64,000 nucleotides of DNA from NCBI RefSeq assembly GCF_022699665.1, contig NZ_JALDNB010000017.1, forward strand, positions 1 to 64,000. Reading direction: 5' to 3'. The notes beneath the pieces were generated by a model, which saw only the letters and a program-made list of their open reading frames with translations, searched no databases and had not been told where the DNA came from. Below, piece by piece: positions 1-8,455 of this stretch. The position numbers and the translations under genes were made by a program. Source of the stretch: Chryseobacterium aahli (GTDB lineage: Bacteria; Bacteroidota; Bacteroidia; Flavobacteriales; Weeksellaceae). Numbering within the stretch: the first letter of the stretch is position 1; every line of letters begins with the position of its first letter.

Positions 1-107
1 AGACATCTTTTAAGGGTCGTTGGAGATGACGACGTTGATAGGCTACAGGTGTAAAGTTGGTAACAGCATAGCCGAGTAGTACTAATTACCCGTAGATTTA
101 TAGCCTA
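1..107 (+). rRNA. 23S ribosomal RNA, 3' end (partial)
   Basis: The segment GTACTAATTACCCGTAG with the preceding GTAACAGCATAGCCGAGTA matches the conserved 3' terminus of bacterial 23S rRNA, where E. coli has GGTACTAATGAACCGTGAGG. Only the last ~107 nt lie in the window; the gene continues upstream. The end is set by homology and may be a few bases off. A 5S gene follows, so this is the tail of an rrn operon read on the plus strand. Confidence 0.9.
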
Positions 108-249
108 ATTGGCAACGCTTAATTGCGCAATCAAGGTTCTCTCTTTGTGAACATTTTTATCGATTAAACAGTTGACAGTAAAGAGTTGACAGTTGATAGT
201 ATTATACCATCAACAATCAACCAAAAACTGACAACCATATACAACCTTT
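108..249 (+). other. 23S-5S internal spacer with imperfect inverted repeat
   Basis: About 140 nt of transcribed spacer without a tRNA. It holds GTTGACAGT twice (171-179 and 185-193), and the second copy can fold back on CCATCAACAATCAAC (208-222). This may be a processing hairpin or a small inserted repeat; nothing else is visible. Confidence 0.45.
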
Positions 250-357
<108 letters not shown>

Positions 358-361
358 TTTT

Positions 362-399
362 AAAATCCTCAATCATTTACTTGATTGAGGATTTTTTTT
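362..399 (+). terminator. rrn operon terminator
   Basis: A 12-bp stem (AATCCTCAATCA with TGATTGAGGATT) around a 6-nt loop is followed by eight T residues directly after the 5S gene. This is a textbook intrinsic terminator closing the rRNA operon. Confidence 0.9.
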
Positions 400-597
400 G
401 ATATAAACTCAACGAAGTCAACTCCAAGTTTAACCTTCAAGGCTCGCGATGCGATGTTTCGAGATGTGAGATTTAGTTTAGGATAAAGAAGTTGATGGAA
501 ATTAAAATAGTTTAGTGTTTTGGGATGAAAACTTAGTATTCAAAGTTTACTTTTGAATATTCAAGATTTGATAACTAAATCAGATAATCCGTGCTCT

Positions 598-672
598 TGC
601 TCCGTAGGATCAATATCTGTGTAGAAAAGCTAATAAGATAAGAAATGCGATCCGTAGGAATGCTATCTATTC
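598..672 (+). repeat. Degenerate TCCGTAGGA repeats (2 copies)
   Basis: Two partial copies, around 598-627 (GCTCCGTAGGATCAATATCT) and 648-672 (GATCCGTAGGAATGCTATC), match the core of the four-copy array found at 34982-35144. These are worn members of a dispersed intergenic family, not protein coding. Confidence 0.6.
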
Positions 673-763
673 CTCATTTGTAAATGCTGCACAGAATTTA
701 CAAGTCGCTCCTCCGGAGCTTCAACTTCTCGTGAGCTTTTGTTCATATTCTTCTATTGACAGT

Positions 764-785
764 CCGCCGCTCTGCGGCTTTTTTG
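764..785 (+). terminator. Orphan terminator-like hairpin
   Basis: GCCGC-TCT-GCGGC (766-778) followed by seven T residues is a compact intrinsic-terminator shape, yet no gene ends before it on the plus strand. It may end a small RNA transcribed from the 400-760 interval or be residual. Confidence 0.4.
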
Positions 786-906
786 AAAGTGAATATTATT
801 ATTGAAAAATTATTGATTGTTTTTTACAATTCGTTCCAAATTTTGATGAGAAATAATTTAATCTCCACTAGTCCTAAAATAGTGTTACAATATGTAATTT
901 TGCGTA

Positions 907-934
907 ACCATCAACCATCAACCATCAACCATCA
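907..934. repeat. ACCATCA x4 tandem heptamer
   Basis: Four direct copies of the heptamer ACCATCA sit back to back. They resemble the CCATCAACAATCAACC segment in the 23S-5S spacer at ~208-223, so both may come from one small repeat family. No coding role is apparent. Confidence 0.7.
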
Positions 935-1002
935 AGTAATAGTCTTGAAAATGAAAAAAAGATGATTGTTTTCACAGATAATCTAATTATGTTGCCATCC
1001 AT

Positions 1003-1090
1003 AGCCCAGATCGAAACGGCATCCTTTTTTGTTATCCGGCAAAAGCACGGGCACAAAAAAGATACAGTGGAGAGCTGGATGTAGCTCCCA
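1003..1090 (+). ncRNA. Flavobacterial conserved structured-RNA-like element (possibly Flavo-1)
   Basis: The segment opens with AGCCCAGATCGAAACGGCAT and closes with GATACAGTGGAGAGCTGG...AGCTCC. Inside, TTTTTTGT (1024-1031) pairs with ACAAAAAA (1053-1060), and GGA..GCT pairs with AGCTCC at the 3' end. I know this AGCCC..ACGGCATCC..GATACAGTGGA..AGCTCC pattern as a recurrent intergenic element in flavobacteria, and I suspect it is the Flavo-1 RNA of Rfam, but I cannot run the covariance model. Strand is inferred from the conserved reading orientation. Confidence 0.55.
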
Positions 1091-1149
1091 ATAAAAGAGA
1101 AAAATTAATTAAGTACAGTTATATCTAAATATTGCATGATTGCTGATAA

Positions 1150-1186
1150 CATAAAAAAAATTACCATCATTGCTGATGGTAATTGT
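1150..1186 (-). terminator. Terminator of the 1211-1588 gene
   Basis: An 11-bp perfect stem AATTACCATCA/TGATGGTAATT with a 4-nt loop, followed on the minus strand by a run of T. It lies just past the stop of the minus-strand gene. Confidence 0.85.
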
Positions 1187-1210
1187 GGTTAGTAGTTTTT
1201 TTTAGCCAAA

Positions 1211-1588
1211 TTACTTTTTTATATCATCTATAATTTGTGCCTTTATTTTTCCGCTGTTTTTTAGGATTTTTATTTTAAAAAAACCTTCTTCATTAGAATT
1301 GTTGACGATATATAATTCATTAGTAAAATTGATTTTTGTGATAACAGAATCATTTTTTGGTAAATCTTTTACTTCATTTTTGCTATTAACATACTTTAGA
1401 TTTTCAGTTTTAGATGTATTGTATAAAACTACTTCAAGATTTTCTTTGCGCGAATTTTTAATCTTTAAATTTTTTTGTGCAGGTATTGTCCATAAATTTC
1501 TGTAGGTATGTCTACCTCTTTCGAACGAAGATAAAAGAAAGACCAAAACAAAAATGATGGATAGTGAATAATAGTAAGAGCTTTTCAT
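1211..1588 (-). CDS. Small membrane-anchored or secreted protein of unknown function
   Basis: A 125-residue protein I do not recognise. Residues ~5-21 are strongly hydrophobic (SLSIIFVLVFLLSS) and act as a signal or membrane anchor; there is no lipobox cysteine. The rest is Lys/Asn-rich and predicted to lie outside the cytoplasm, with a beta-like run near NELYIVNNSNEEGFFKIKIL. It is divergent from the LuxR-type regulator at 1741 and shares its upstream region with the two palindromes, so it could be a target of that regulator (inference). It has its own terminator. Confidence 0.7.
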   Translation of the reverse strand: MKSSYYYSLSIIFVLVFLLSSFERGRHTYRNLWTIPAQKNLKIKNSRKENLEVVLYNTSKTENLKYVNSKNEVKDLPKNDSVITKINFTNELYIVNNSNEEGFFKIKILKNSGKIKAQIIDDIKK

Positions 1589-1668
1589 TGTAAAAGTTTT
1601 TAAGTTAATATTAATTCTATGTCTGATGATTTTTTTTGTAAAGGTATCACTGTGACTGTTGTAAAGCC

Positions 1669-1722
1669 CTACACTTTTGTGTAGATTTGCCTGATAATCA
1701 TAAAAACTACACTTTCGGGTAG
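1669..1722. promoter_or_regulatory. Two palindromic operator-like sites before the LuxR-type gene
   Basis: CTACACTTTTGTGTAG (1669-1684) and CTACACTTTCGGGTAG (1707-1722) are near-identical inverted repeats 38 bp apart, start to start, ending 18 bp before the LuxR-type start codon and in the divergent interval with the 1211-1588 gene. LuxR-family regulators bind such dyads as dimers, so autoregulation or control of the divergent gene is likely (inference). Confidence 0.6.
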
Positions 1723-1740
1723 TATGGCTTTTGGTAAAAT

Positions 1741-2499
1741 ATGGAAGAGATCAATAAATTCTTTAATGATAAAAATGTAATCAATAATAGTTCACAGATT
1801 GATTACAATCAAATCAATGATTATTTGGAAACTGCTAAAGCATTTTCTAGAATAACCTATCAGAGTTTCTATATTATTGATTACGAGAAAAAATCATTTG
1901 AATATGTTTCCGATAACCCTTTGTTTTTATGTGGAAAGTCAGCGGATGAAGTCCTGAAATTGGGCTATGAATTTTATTTTAAAAACGTCATCCCCGAAGA
2001 TTTGGAGTTGCTTCTAAAAATTAACGAAATTGGATTTAATTTTTACGAAAATATACCTTTAGAAGAAAGAAAACTCCACACAATTTCTTATGACTTCCAC
2101 ATCATCAATGAGAAAAACAATTCTGTTCTGATTAACCATAAACTGACCCCGCTGTTCCTTACCAATGATGGTAAAATATGGAAAGCGATGTGCATGGTTT
2201 CGCTTTCAAATAATCAGTCTTCAGGTAATGTTTTTATTAGCAAAGAAAATTCAGATGAGACTTTTGAATATGATCTAAGTGAACTTAAATGGATCAAGAA
2301 AGAAAAGAAAAAACTTTCGCCTAGAGAATATGAAATACTGAGTCTTTATGCTGGTGGGCTCAAGATCAATGAAATTGCTCAGAAACTTTTTATTACTGCA
2401 GATACTGTTAAATTCCATCGTAAAAAACTCTTTGAAAAAATTGAAGTCGACAATATTGCTGAAGCCTTAAGTTATGCTAAAATCAATAAATTATTATAA
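1741..2499 (+). CDS. PAS-LuxR-type transcriptional regulator
   Basis: A 252-residue cytoplasmic DNA-binding protein. The C-terminal ~63 residues form a LuxR/GerE helix-turn-helix beginning LSPREYEILSLYAGGLKINE, followed by the recognition helix region TADTVKFHRKKLFEKI. The N-terminal ~160 residues look like a PAS sensor (YIIDYEKKSFEYVSDNPLF), so it probably responds to an unknown ligand or redox cue rather than to phosphorylation; no receiver domain is present. Transcribed alone, divergent to a small secreted protein, with two palindromic sites just upstream. Confidence 0.85.
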   Translation: MEEINKFFNDKNVINNSSQIDYNQINDYLETAKAFSRITYQSFYIIDYEKKSFEYVSDNPLFLCGKSADEVLKLGYEFYFKNVIPEDLELLLKINEIGFNFYENIPLEERKLHTISYDFHIINEKNNSVLINHKLTPLFLTNDGKIWKAMCMVSLSNNQSSGNVFISKENSDETFEYDLSELKWIKKEKKKLSPREYEILSLYAGGLKINEIAQKLFITADTVKFHRKKLFEKIEVDNIAEALSYAKINKLL

Positions 2500-2637
2500 T
2501 CTAAATTCTTTTATTCTTATTCTAAATTTTTCAATCTCAATTAAGTACATTACTTAGGGAAATATTTTTTCTGATTTAAATGTTTTTAGGTCTGATATTT
2601 GTATCTTTAGTACAAACTCAATGACCTCTATTTATTT

Positions 2638-3666
2638 ATGAAAAAATTATTTTTGAAACAATCATTATTCTACACTTTATTTTTTGCATTATTACTTACT
2701 GGATGTAAGAAAGATAACGAAAAAATAGACAACCAATCACAAAGTACATCTTCAGGAACTTTATCAGACGAAAAGAAATCAGACTCAGTAGCTACAAAAA
2801 CTGAAATAAAAGAATCTGTACCACCTGCAATGCAGGAAAACGGTTTTTACAATGCTTTTGCTATTCCGAAAGATAAGAAGCTAAGAGATTCTTTATATTC
2901 AATTTTTAGTAAAAAATATACCGAAAGGGAACGTTATGCAATTTTAGCACTCAACAGATTAGATTCTAAAAGTAAATGGAATTCTGATACTTTAGTTGTT
3001 CCAGCAAAGATTGATACTACTTTGATGGCGTATTCTCCCTTTCCGATGCAGCTTGATGTCTTGAGCGAAGTGAAAAAGTTTGTCGTTTTCTCTTACCCGA
3101 TTCAGGCTTATGGAGTTTATTCAAATGGAACGTTGGTGAAATGGGGGCCGACAAGTATGGGTAAAAAAACAGCGCAAACGACAAGAGGTTTAATGTTTGC
3201 TAATTGGAAGAAGAAATTGGCTATATCTACGGTAAAAAGCGAGTGGAAATTGCCTTATAATTTTAATATTCATAATACTCACGGGATTGGATGGCATCAG
3301 TATGACCTTCCTGGCTATCCTGCTTCACATTCTTGTTTGAGATTGTTGATGAAAGATGCAATTTGGTTATACAGCTATGCTGATACGTGGATATTAAATC
3401 CAGGTGGGGCAACTACAAAAGCCAATGGAACACCGGTAATTGTTTTTGGTGACTATCCATGGGGAAAAAGAAAACCTTGGAGAAATCTTTTAAACGATCC
3501 AAATGCCAACAACATTTCTGTTGAAGAGATGACCAATTTGATCAAACCTCATGTTGAAAAAATGGTAAAAGAGCAAACCAATAGAGAAAAAGTTTCTGAT
3601 TCTATCAAAGCATCAAAAGTGATTGAAGTTACAGCTCCAGCTGTAGAACCGGAAGCTACCAACTAA
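2638..3666 (+). CDS. L,D-transpeptidase (YkuD-type) lipoprotein
   Basis: A 342-residue lipoprotein: the signal ends in the lipobox LLTGC with lipidated Cys23, followed by a polar Ser/Lys linker. The YkuD domain carries the catalytic signature HNTHGIGWHQYD...SHSCLRLL, with nucleophile Cys233. Enzymes of this family form 3-3 peptidoglycan crosslinks or attach proteins to murein, in the periplasm. The C-terminal ~60 residues are charged. The last 4 bases overlap the stop of the convergent gene at 3663. A second, different L,D-transpeptidase-type protein lies at 44621. Confidence 0.85.
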   Translation: MKKLFLKQSLFYTLFFALLLTGCKKDNEKIDNQSQSTSSGTLSDEKKSDSVATKTEIKESVPPAMQENGFYNAFAIPKDKKLRDSLYSIFSKKYTERERYAILALNRLDSKSKWNSDTLVVPAKIDTTLMAYSPFPMQLDVLSEVKKFVVFSYPIQAYGVYSNGTLVKWGPTSMGKKTAQTTRGLMFANWKKKLAISTVKSEWKLPYNFNIHNTHGIGWHQYDLPGYPASHSCLRLLMKDAIWLYSYADTWILNPGGATTKANGTPVIVFGDYPWGKRKPWRNLLNDPNANNISVEEMTNLIKPHVEKMVKEQTNREKVSDSIKASKVIEVTAPAVEPEATN

Positions 3667-4187
3667 ATTTTCTTTTCATGATGTAAGGTCGATTCTTCAG
3701 CAAACTTCCTGAGTTTTTTCATCTCATCTTTAGCTTTTATTTGTCCTATTCTTGCTGCAGCATATGTTGCGGCAATGCAGAACAGCATGACGAATGAAGC
3801 ATTTAAAGCCCAAGGATATTCAAAACTTTTAATTTGTTTTTCAACGTAGTACATGGTAAAAAATGTCATCCAGAGAATTGAAAATAGAAAGTAGAGAAAC
3901 ATGAAAAATGTCCAGACCGAAGAACTTGGCCCGAAAACTCCTCTGATAACGGTTTGGTCATCTTCAATTTCTGTACGAAGAGATAATTGAGGCTGCCAAT
4001 ATTGTTTGTATACGGTTTCTACACAGATGGTAGCCATTTCTTTGTTAATGTTTCCTGAAAACTCACCTTTATGCTCAGCCAAATATTTTTTGAGATTTTC
4101 GGCATAAGCTTCTTTACTCAAATGGGTGTACATTTTGAATCTCGGCCGATTTCTTATTTTGTCTAAGGTGGTTTCTTCTGTTTGCAT
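3663..4187 (-). CDS. Two-TM membrane protein of unknown function
   Basis: 174 residues. A cytoplasmic-looking N-terminal half (~1-90) is followed by two hydrophobic segments, VWTFFMFLYFLFSILWMTFF (~90-112) and ALNASFVMLFCIAATYAAA (~127-146), and a Lys-rich tail. I do not recognise the family. It starts one base after the end of the PDZ aspartyl protease gene, so the two are almost certainly co-transcribed and may act together at the membrane. Confidence 0.75.
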   Translation of the reverse strand: MQTEETTLDKIRNRPRFKMYTHLSKEAYAENLKKYLAEHKGEFSGNINKEMATICVETVYKQYWQPQLSLRTEIEDDQTVIRGVFGPSSSVWTFFMFLYFLFSILWMTFFTMYYVEKQIKSFEYPWALNASFVMLFCIAATYAAARIGQIKAKDEMKKLRKFAEESTLHHEKKI

Positions 4188-4188
4188 A

Positions 4189-5514
4189 TTAATCTTGATA
4201 TGGTATTGGGTCTTCTAATGTAAAACTAAGGCGAAGTTCCTGATTTTTTCTCATAATAACCATATTAATTGTTTTGCCTTCATCAGATTTCATCATTTCC
4301 ATGATTTTCTGCAACGTCATATCAGCTGTTTTTCTTCCATTGATAGAGATAAGTTGATCGCCTTTCTTTAATCCCGCTTTGTCAGAAGGAGAGTCTTTTC
4401 TAACTCCGGCAATCGAAAAGAAAGGTTTTAGCACGAATTTGTATTGTAATGTATTACTTATAATTGTTGATTCTGCAGAATTGCTTTGTCTGTTTTTACT
4501 TTCAAGATTAACCAAATCTTTTTCCCACTGCAATCCATCTTGTTGAAAATCTAAACCACTCATGTTGAAGTGAAACGGGTCATTGTAATTTTTGTTTTTT
4601 CTCAAATATAATTTTTGATTTTTGTAATCAAAAACTGTCGTGAATCTCCTTAAAATATCTCCACCAATAGAACCTTTTCTTTCAACAACCAAATTGACAT
4701 GTTGAATAGAAAATTCATCAGGCATTGCGGTCAAAGGTTTTTCAAATATAAAATCTCCCAAATAAAAATTGTGGATACGGCTTCTTTTGCCAAAAATATC
4801 GCCATTAAATCCTCTTCCTAAATAATCATCAATATTCGGTCGATTATAAACGAAATTTTTAATCAAAATAGGGAAGAGCCAAATGGCATCACTGTTTCCC
4901 ATATCAATCAAAAGCTTTGAATTTTTTTTCTCGTTGGTCATTTCTACATCAGCAAAAATATAAGGTTTATTCCTTTCGATGGAAATAGGTAATTCATCAA
5001 ATTTTTTAATTCTTTTTTTGAATAAATCATCATTGTTGTAAACTGTGATTTTTTTCGAACTGTAATCTATTGCAACAGGATAATTTTTAAAAAAATGATA
5101 TCCAATAATACCATTGACAGGAATCCCGACGTGAGATGAAATATTAAAATCCTGATCCAAGATAATAAATAGAGTAAAAGAAGTATTGACAAAATGTTCT
5201 CCTATTTTGCCAATATTGTGATCAGATTTAAAACCTTCAATGCTAGCACTTCCTCCAAGTCCGGAAAATTTCATTTTTTCTAAAGGTGAAAGTTTTAATT
5301 CTTTGTTTTCGAGACTGAAAATGGTGGTTTCGGCAACTCCAGTGTCTAACATAAAAGTAAGTTCGGCACCATTTACTGTAATCGGAATGAAAATTAAATT
5401 ATTAATCAGCTTAAAAGGAATGACTATTTTTTTCGCATCTTTTATCTCAAAGCTATTTTGAGCATTCGCAAAAACGCTGAACATACAAATGAATAAAAAA
5501 TACATTAATTTCAT
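4189..5514 (-). CDS. Retropepsin-like aspartyl protease with PDZ domain
   Basis: 441 residues with a signal peptide ending VFANAQ. Two pepsin-type lobes follow: FMLDTGVAETT (Asp57-Thr-Gly) and LLIDMGNSDAIWLF (Asp204-Met-Gly, a departure from D-T/S-G). The C-terminal ~70 residues form a PDZ domain (SPSDKAGLKKGDQLISINGR). Such proteins in Bacteroidota are periplasmic or secreted peptidases of unknown substrate. First gene of a two-gene unit with the 3663-4187 membrane protein. The altered second motif could weaken catalysis. Confidence 0.85.
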   Translation of the reverse strand: MKLMYFLFICMFSVFANAQNSFEIKDAKKIVIPFKLINNLIFIPITVNGAELTFMLDTGVAETTIFSLENKELKLSPLEKMKFSGLGGSASIEGFKSDHNIGKIGEHFVNTSFTLFIILDQDFNISSHVGIPVNGIIGYHFFKNYPVAIDYSSKKITVYNNDDLFKKRIKKFDELPISIERNKPYIFADVEMTNEKKNSKLLIDMGNSDAIWLFPILIKNFVYNRPNIDDYLGRGFNGDIFGKRSRIHNFYLGDFIFEKPLTAMPDEFSIQHVNLVVERKGSIGGDILRRFTTVFDYKNQKLYLRKNKNYNDPFHFNMSGLDFQQDGLQWEKDLVNLESKNRQSNSAESTIISNTLQYKFVLKPFFSIAGVRKDSPSDKAGLKKGDQLISINGRKTADMTLQKIMEMMKSDEGKTINMVIMRKNQELRLSFTLEDPIPYQD

Positions 5515-5547
5515 CTTATTAAATTACTAAAATAATTGAATTAAAAA

Positions 5548-5580
5548 TAAAAAACATTCTCAAATTGTTGAGAATGTTTA
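5548..5580 (-). terminator. Terminator of the esterase gene
   Basis: AACATTCTCAA/TTGAGAATGTT (11 bp, 4-nt loop) followed on the minus strand by TTTTTATTTTT. It separates the esterase gene (5602) from the protease gene start at 5514. Confidence 0.85.
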
Positions 5581-5601
5581 AAAATGATTAAAGAAATCCT
5601 T

Positions 5602-6240
5602 TTATTTTGAAAAGAATTCCATTAAATCGATATAATTTTTTTGGTTGACACCGTGGCCGCTCATGTATTCTCTGAAAGTAAAATAACAGCTCAAATCATA
5701 CAGCAGATCTGCAGCTTTTCTTCCCCATTCCATAGGAATAATGGCATCGTCAGTACCGTGGGAAACGAAAAACCGAAGTTTCTCCAGCTTTTTTTTGTCT
5801 TTTACAATGTCTGTCAGCAATTTCTCTTCAGGATAACTGCTCAAACATGCAACATAATTAAAAAGATCAGGATATTTTAAAGCTAAGCTGTAGCATAAAA
5901 TTCCACCCTGACTAAATCCGCAAAGATGTGTCTTATTATCCGTAAGTCCGTATTTGTTGGTGATGGCCATGATGTTCTGCAAAACGGTTTCCAATGCCTC
6001 CTTTGCCTGGTCGATGTCTATAAACTGCTCAGGATTATTAAAATCAATATCAAACCATGAATATCCTTCAAACTGAGTTTCTCTCGGAGCTCTGAAACTT
6101 ACTAGAATCCAGTCAGCGGGAAGACTTTCTCTAAAACTAAAAAGATCCTGCTCATTGCTGCCGTAACCATGAAGCATAAAGAGAATAGGGGTTTGGGGAG
6201 TAATGTTTTCCGGCTCTCTGACGATGTAATCTAAATTCAT
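5602..6240 (-). CDS. Alpha/beta hydrolase, phospholipase/carboxylesterase family
   Basis: 212 residues without a signal peptide, the usual length for the bacterial carboxylesterase/lysophospholipase (Abhydrolase_2) family. The nucleophile elbow is GFSQGG (Ser110), the acid is Asp165 in SHGTDDAIIP and the base is His196 in SGHGVN; the oxyanion motif is FMLHGYGSNEQD. Predicted cytoplasmic serine esterase for short-chain or lyso-lipid esters. Monocistronic, with its own terminator. Confidence 0.88.
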   Translation of the reverse strand: MNLDYIVREPENITPQTPILFMLHGYGSNEQDLFSFRESLPADWILVSFRAPRETQFEGYSWFDIDFNNPEQFIDIDQAKEALETVLQNIMAITNKYGLTDNKTHLCGFSQGGILCYSLALKYPDLFNYVACLSSYPEEKLLTDIVKDKKKLEKLRFFVSHGTDDAIIPMEWGRKAADLLYDLSCYFTFREYMSGHGVNQKNYIDLMEFFSK

Positions 6241-6475
6241 ATACTAAGAATCTATTTTTTATTGTTAAATGGAGTCGCTGTAAAAATTAATTTAAATCTA
6301 AGCGATTGATAGAGCAAAGATAATTAATAATGATTTATTTAAATTAAAAATAGTAAGTGTCATAATGAGAACAAACACAATGAAATTGCCTATAGGTCTT
6401 TTGTTGAATTGCTATTGATTGTATTTTTTTATTGGAAATTTTACATAAAAGTTATTTTTATATTGATAAAAATCC

Positions 6476-6483
6476 TATATTTG
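6476..6483 (+). promoter_or_regulatory. -7 element TATATTTG
   Basis: An exact match to the Bacteroidota -7 consensus TANNTTTG, 25 bp before the lipoprotein start at 6509. No clear -33 TTTG is visible. Confidence 0.6.
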
Positions 6484-6508
6484 AAACATTAAAAATCTAT
6501 TTGGAGAA

Positions 6509-6943
6509 ATGAAGCAAATTTACAAATCAAAAAGTTTACATAGACTTTCATTAATGGTAGTCGCATTATTTTCTGTTGTATCTGTTATGAATTCTTGTAA
6601 AGATGATGACGAAGACGAGTTTCAAGATCACCTTGTACAGTTTGAAGCAAAATTGGTAAAAGGTACAGGAACAGCAATACCAGTATTTAAAACTATCGTT
6701 ACTCAGGTTGGAGTAAGCCAAAATACTAATTTTGATACACCAGGTCTTGTTTGGGCAAGCGACGAATTTTTCGTAAACTCAAGCCAGTCTCAACTTAATT
6801 TAGATGCAAATGCACTTCTTACAAATGCAGATTCTCAATTAATCGTTACATTATACGTTGATGGTGTGGTTGCAAAATCTGACACCGCAACGGGAGTAGG
6901 AACAAAAGACGCCTCTATTGATTACAGCTTTTTGGAGTTGTAA
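6509..6943 (+). CDS. Small lipoprotein of unknown function
   Basis: 144 residues. A signal segment (LSLMVVALFSVVSVMNSC) ends in a probable lipidated Cys30, followed by an acidic stretch DDDEDEFQD (a lipoprotein export-type tail). The mature part has alternating hydrophobic residues suggesting a beta-sandwich. I do not recognise the family. It is transcribed alone, with a -7 element upstream and a bidirectional terminator shared with tyrS. Confidence 0.75.
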   Translation: MKQIYKSKSLHRLSLMVVALFSVVSVMNSCKDDDEDEFQDHLVQFEAKLVKGTGTAIPVFKTIVTQVGVSQNTNFDTPGLVWASDEFFVNSSQSQLNLDANALLTNADSQLIVTLYVDGVVAKSDTATGVGTKDASIDYSFLEL

Positions 6944-6962
6944 TTAATTTAAAAAATAAAAT

Positions 6963-6991
6963 AAAAAAACCGCCAATCGGCGGTTTTTTTT
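6963..6991. terminator. Bidirectional terminator between lipoprotein gene and tyrS
   Basis: A GC-rich stem CCGCC-AATC-GGCGG flanked by A7 on the left and T8 on the right, so it can work in both directions for the convergent genes. Confidence 0.9.
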
Positions 6992-7007
6992 GATATGGAT
7001 TGAAATA

Positions 7008-8303
7008 TTATATTGCTTTTACAATAAAATAATTCTTCTTTCCTTTTTGAAGTAATAAGAATTTACCGTCAATTAAATCGCTTTCATTGGCAGTATACAC
7101 TTCATTTACTTTTTCTTTATTTACAGAGATTGCATTTCCTTTCAACTCTCTTGTAGCTTCACTTTTAGATTTTAAAAACCCTGATTTTTCAGAAAGTAAA
7201 TCAACAATATTGATTCCTAAAACGTCAGCTTTTGTAACATCTTTCTGAGGTACACCTTCAAAAATTTCTAAGAAAATTTCTTCGTCAAGACTTGCTAAAT
7301 CTTCAGCAGTAGATTTTCCGAAAAGAATTTTAGTAGCTTTCAAAGCTCTTTCATATTCCTCTCTACCGTGAACCCAAACTGTAACTTCTTCAGCTAGTTT
7401 CTTTTGTAATTTTCTATCGCCAGGATCTGTTTGATGTTCTGCAATTAAACTTTCAATTTCTTCTTGTCCTAAGAACGTATAGAATTTTATGAACCTTTCT
7501 GCATCACTATCGGTTGCATTCAACCAAAATTGGTAGAATTTATAAGGTGAAGTTTTCTTTTTATCTAACCAGTAATTTTCTCCGCTTTCAGACTTTCCGA
7601 ATTTCGAACCGTCAGCTTTCGTAATCAAAGGAACCGTTAAAGCAAAAGCTTCTCCCTGTACTTTTCTACGGATTAATTCTGTTCCTGTGGTGATATTTCC
7701 CCACTGATCAGAACCTCCCATCTGAAGTTTTACACCATTATTTTGGTATAAATGAAGGAAATCATATCCTTGAATTAATTGATAAGTAAATTCAGTAAAA
7801 CTCATTCCGTCAACACCAGCTTCTCCGGAAAGTCTCTTCTTCACAGAATCTTTCGCCATCATATAGTTGACCGTGATGTTTTTTCCAACATTTTTAGCAA
7901 AATCAAGGAATGAGATTTTCTTCATCCAGTCGTAATTGTTCACTAGTTCTGCTTTGTTGGTTTCATTTCCTTCAAAATTGAGAAATCTTGAAAGTTGGTT
8001 TTGCAGACAATCAACATAATGTAAAAGTGTTTCTTCATCCAAAAGATTTCTCTCTGCAGATTTCCCTGAAGGATCTCCAATCATCCCTGTAGCACCACCA
8101 ACCAAAGCAATCGGCTTGTGACCGTGTTGCTGAAAGTGAGCCAAAATCTTAATCTGAATAAGACTTCCGATATGTAAAGAATCTGCGGTAGGATCGAACC
8201 CGATATAGGCAGTGGTCATCTCCTTATTCAGTTGTTCGTCGGTTCCGGGCATCATGTCAGAAAAAAGACCTCGCCATTTCAGTTCTTCAATAAAAGAGTT
8301 CAT
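7008..8303 (-). CDS. tyrS: Tyrosyl-tRNA synthetase
   Basis: 431 residues, normal for bacterial class I TyrRS; charges tRNA-Tyr with tyrosine in the cytoplasm. The HIGH motif is HIG at residues 44-46 (ADSLHIGSLIQ), the KMSKS equivalent is KFGKS, the tyrosine pocket is marked by YQLIQGYDFLHLY and QMGGSDQWGN, and an S4 RNA-binding domain occupies the C-terminal ~65 residues. Monocistronic, with a perfect -7 box upstream. Confidence 0.97.
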   Translation of the reverse strand: MNSFIEELKWRGLFSDMMPGTDEQLNKEMTTAYIGFDPTADSLHIGSLIQIKILAHFQQHGHKPIALVGGATGMIGDPSGKSAERNLLDEETLLHYVDCLQNQLSRFLNFEGNETNKAELVNNYDWMKKISFLDFAKNVGKNITVNYMMAKDSVKKRLSGEAGVDGMSFTEFTYQLIQGYDFLHLYQNNGVKLQMGGSDQWGNITTGTELIRRKVQGEAFALTVPLITKADGSKFGKSESGENYWLDKKKTSPYKFYQFWLNATDSDAERFIKFYTFLGQEEIESLIAEHQTDPGDRKLQKKLAEEVTVWVHGREEYERALKATKILFGKSTAEDLASLDEEIFLEIFEGVPQKDVTKADVLGINIVDLLSEKSGFLKSKSEATRELKGNAISVNKEKVNEVYTANESDLIDGKFLLLQKGKKNYFIVKAI

Positions 8304-8328
8304 TATTTTTTGTTTAAAATTTAAGGTG

Positions 8329-8336
8329 CAAAGATA
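8329..8336 (-). promoter_or_regulatory. -7 element TATCTTTG of tyrS
   Basis: On the minus strand this reads TATCTTTG, an exact TANNTTTG match about 25 bp before the tyrS start. Confidence 0.65.
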
Positions 8337-8455
8337 AGTAAAATATAGAATGTGAAATAAGCAGACTTGTTCTGCAACTAAGTTTAAATCTCTAAATTCA
8401 ATTTCTTTAAATTTTTTAATTCTTTAATCTTTTAATTTTAATAAATTTGTTAGTA

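Larger units (their letters stand above)
400..1000. other. Gene-free stretch after the rRNA operon
   Basis: No convincing coding region. It is AT-rich and carries degenerate copies of a TCCGTAGGA-type repeat, a short GC hairpin with a T tract (764-785), and a short ACCATCA tandem repeat. The one open frame here (756-965) has no recognisable protein features and overlaps the repeats, so I do not call it a gene. Confidence 0.5.

Noticed and set aside
756..965. 69-residue open frame
   Set aside because: No domain or signal, overlaps the ACCATCA repeat and a terminator-like hairpin; probably non-coding.
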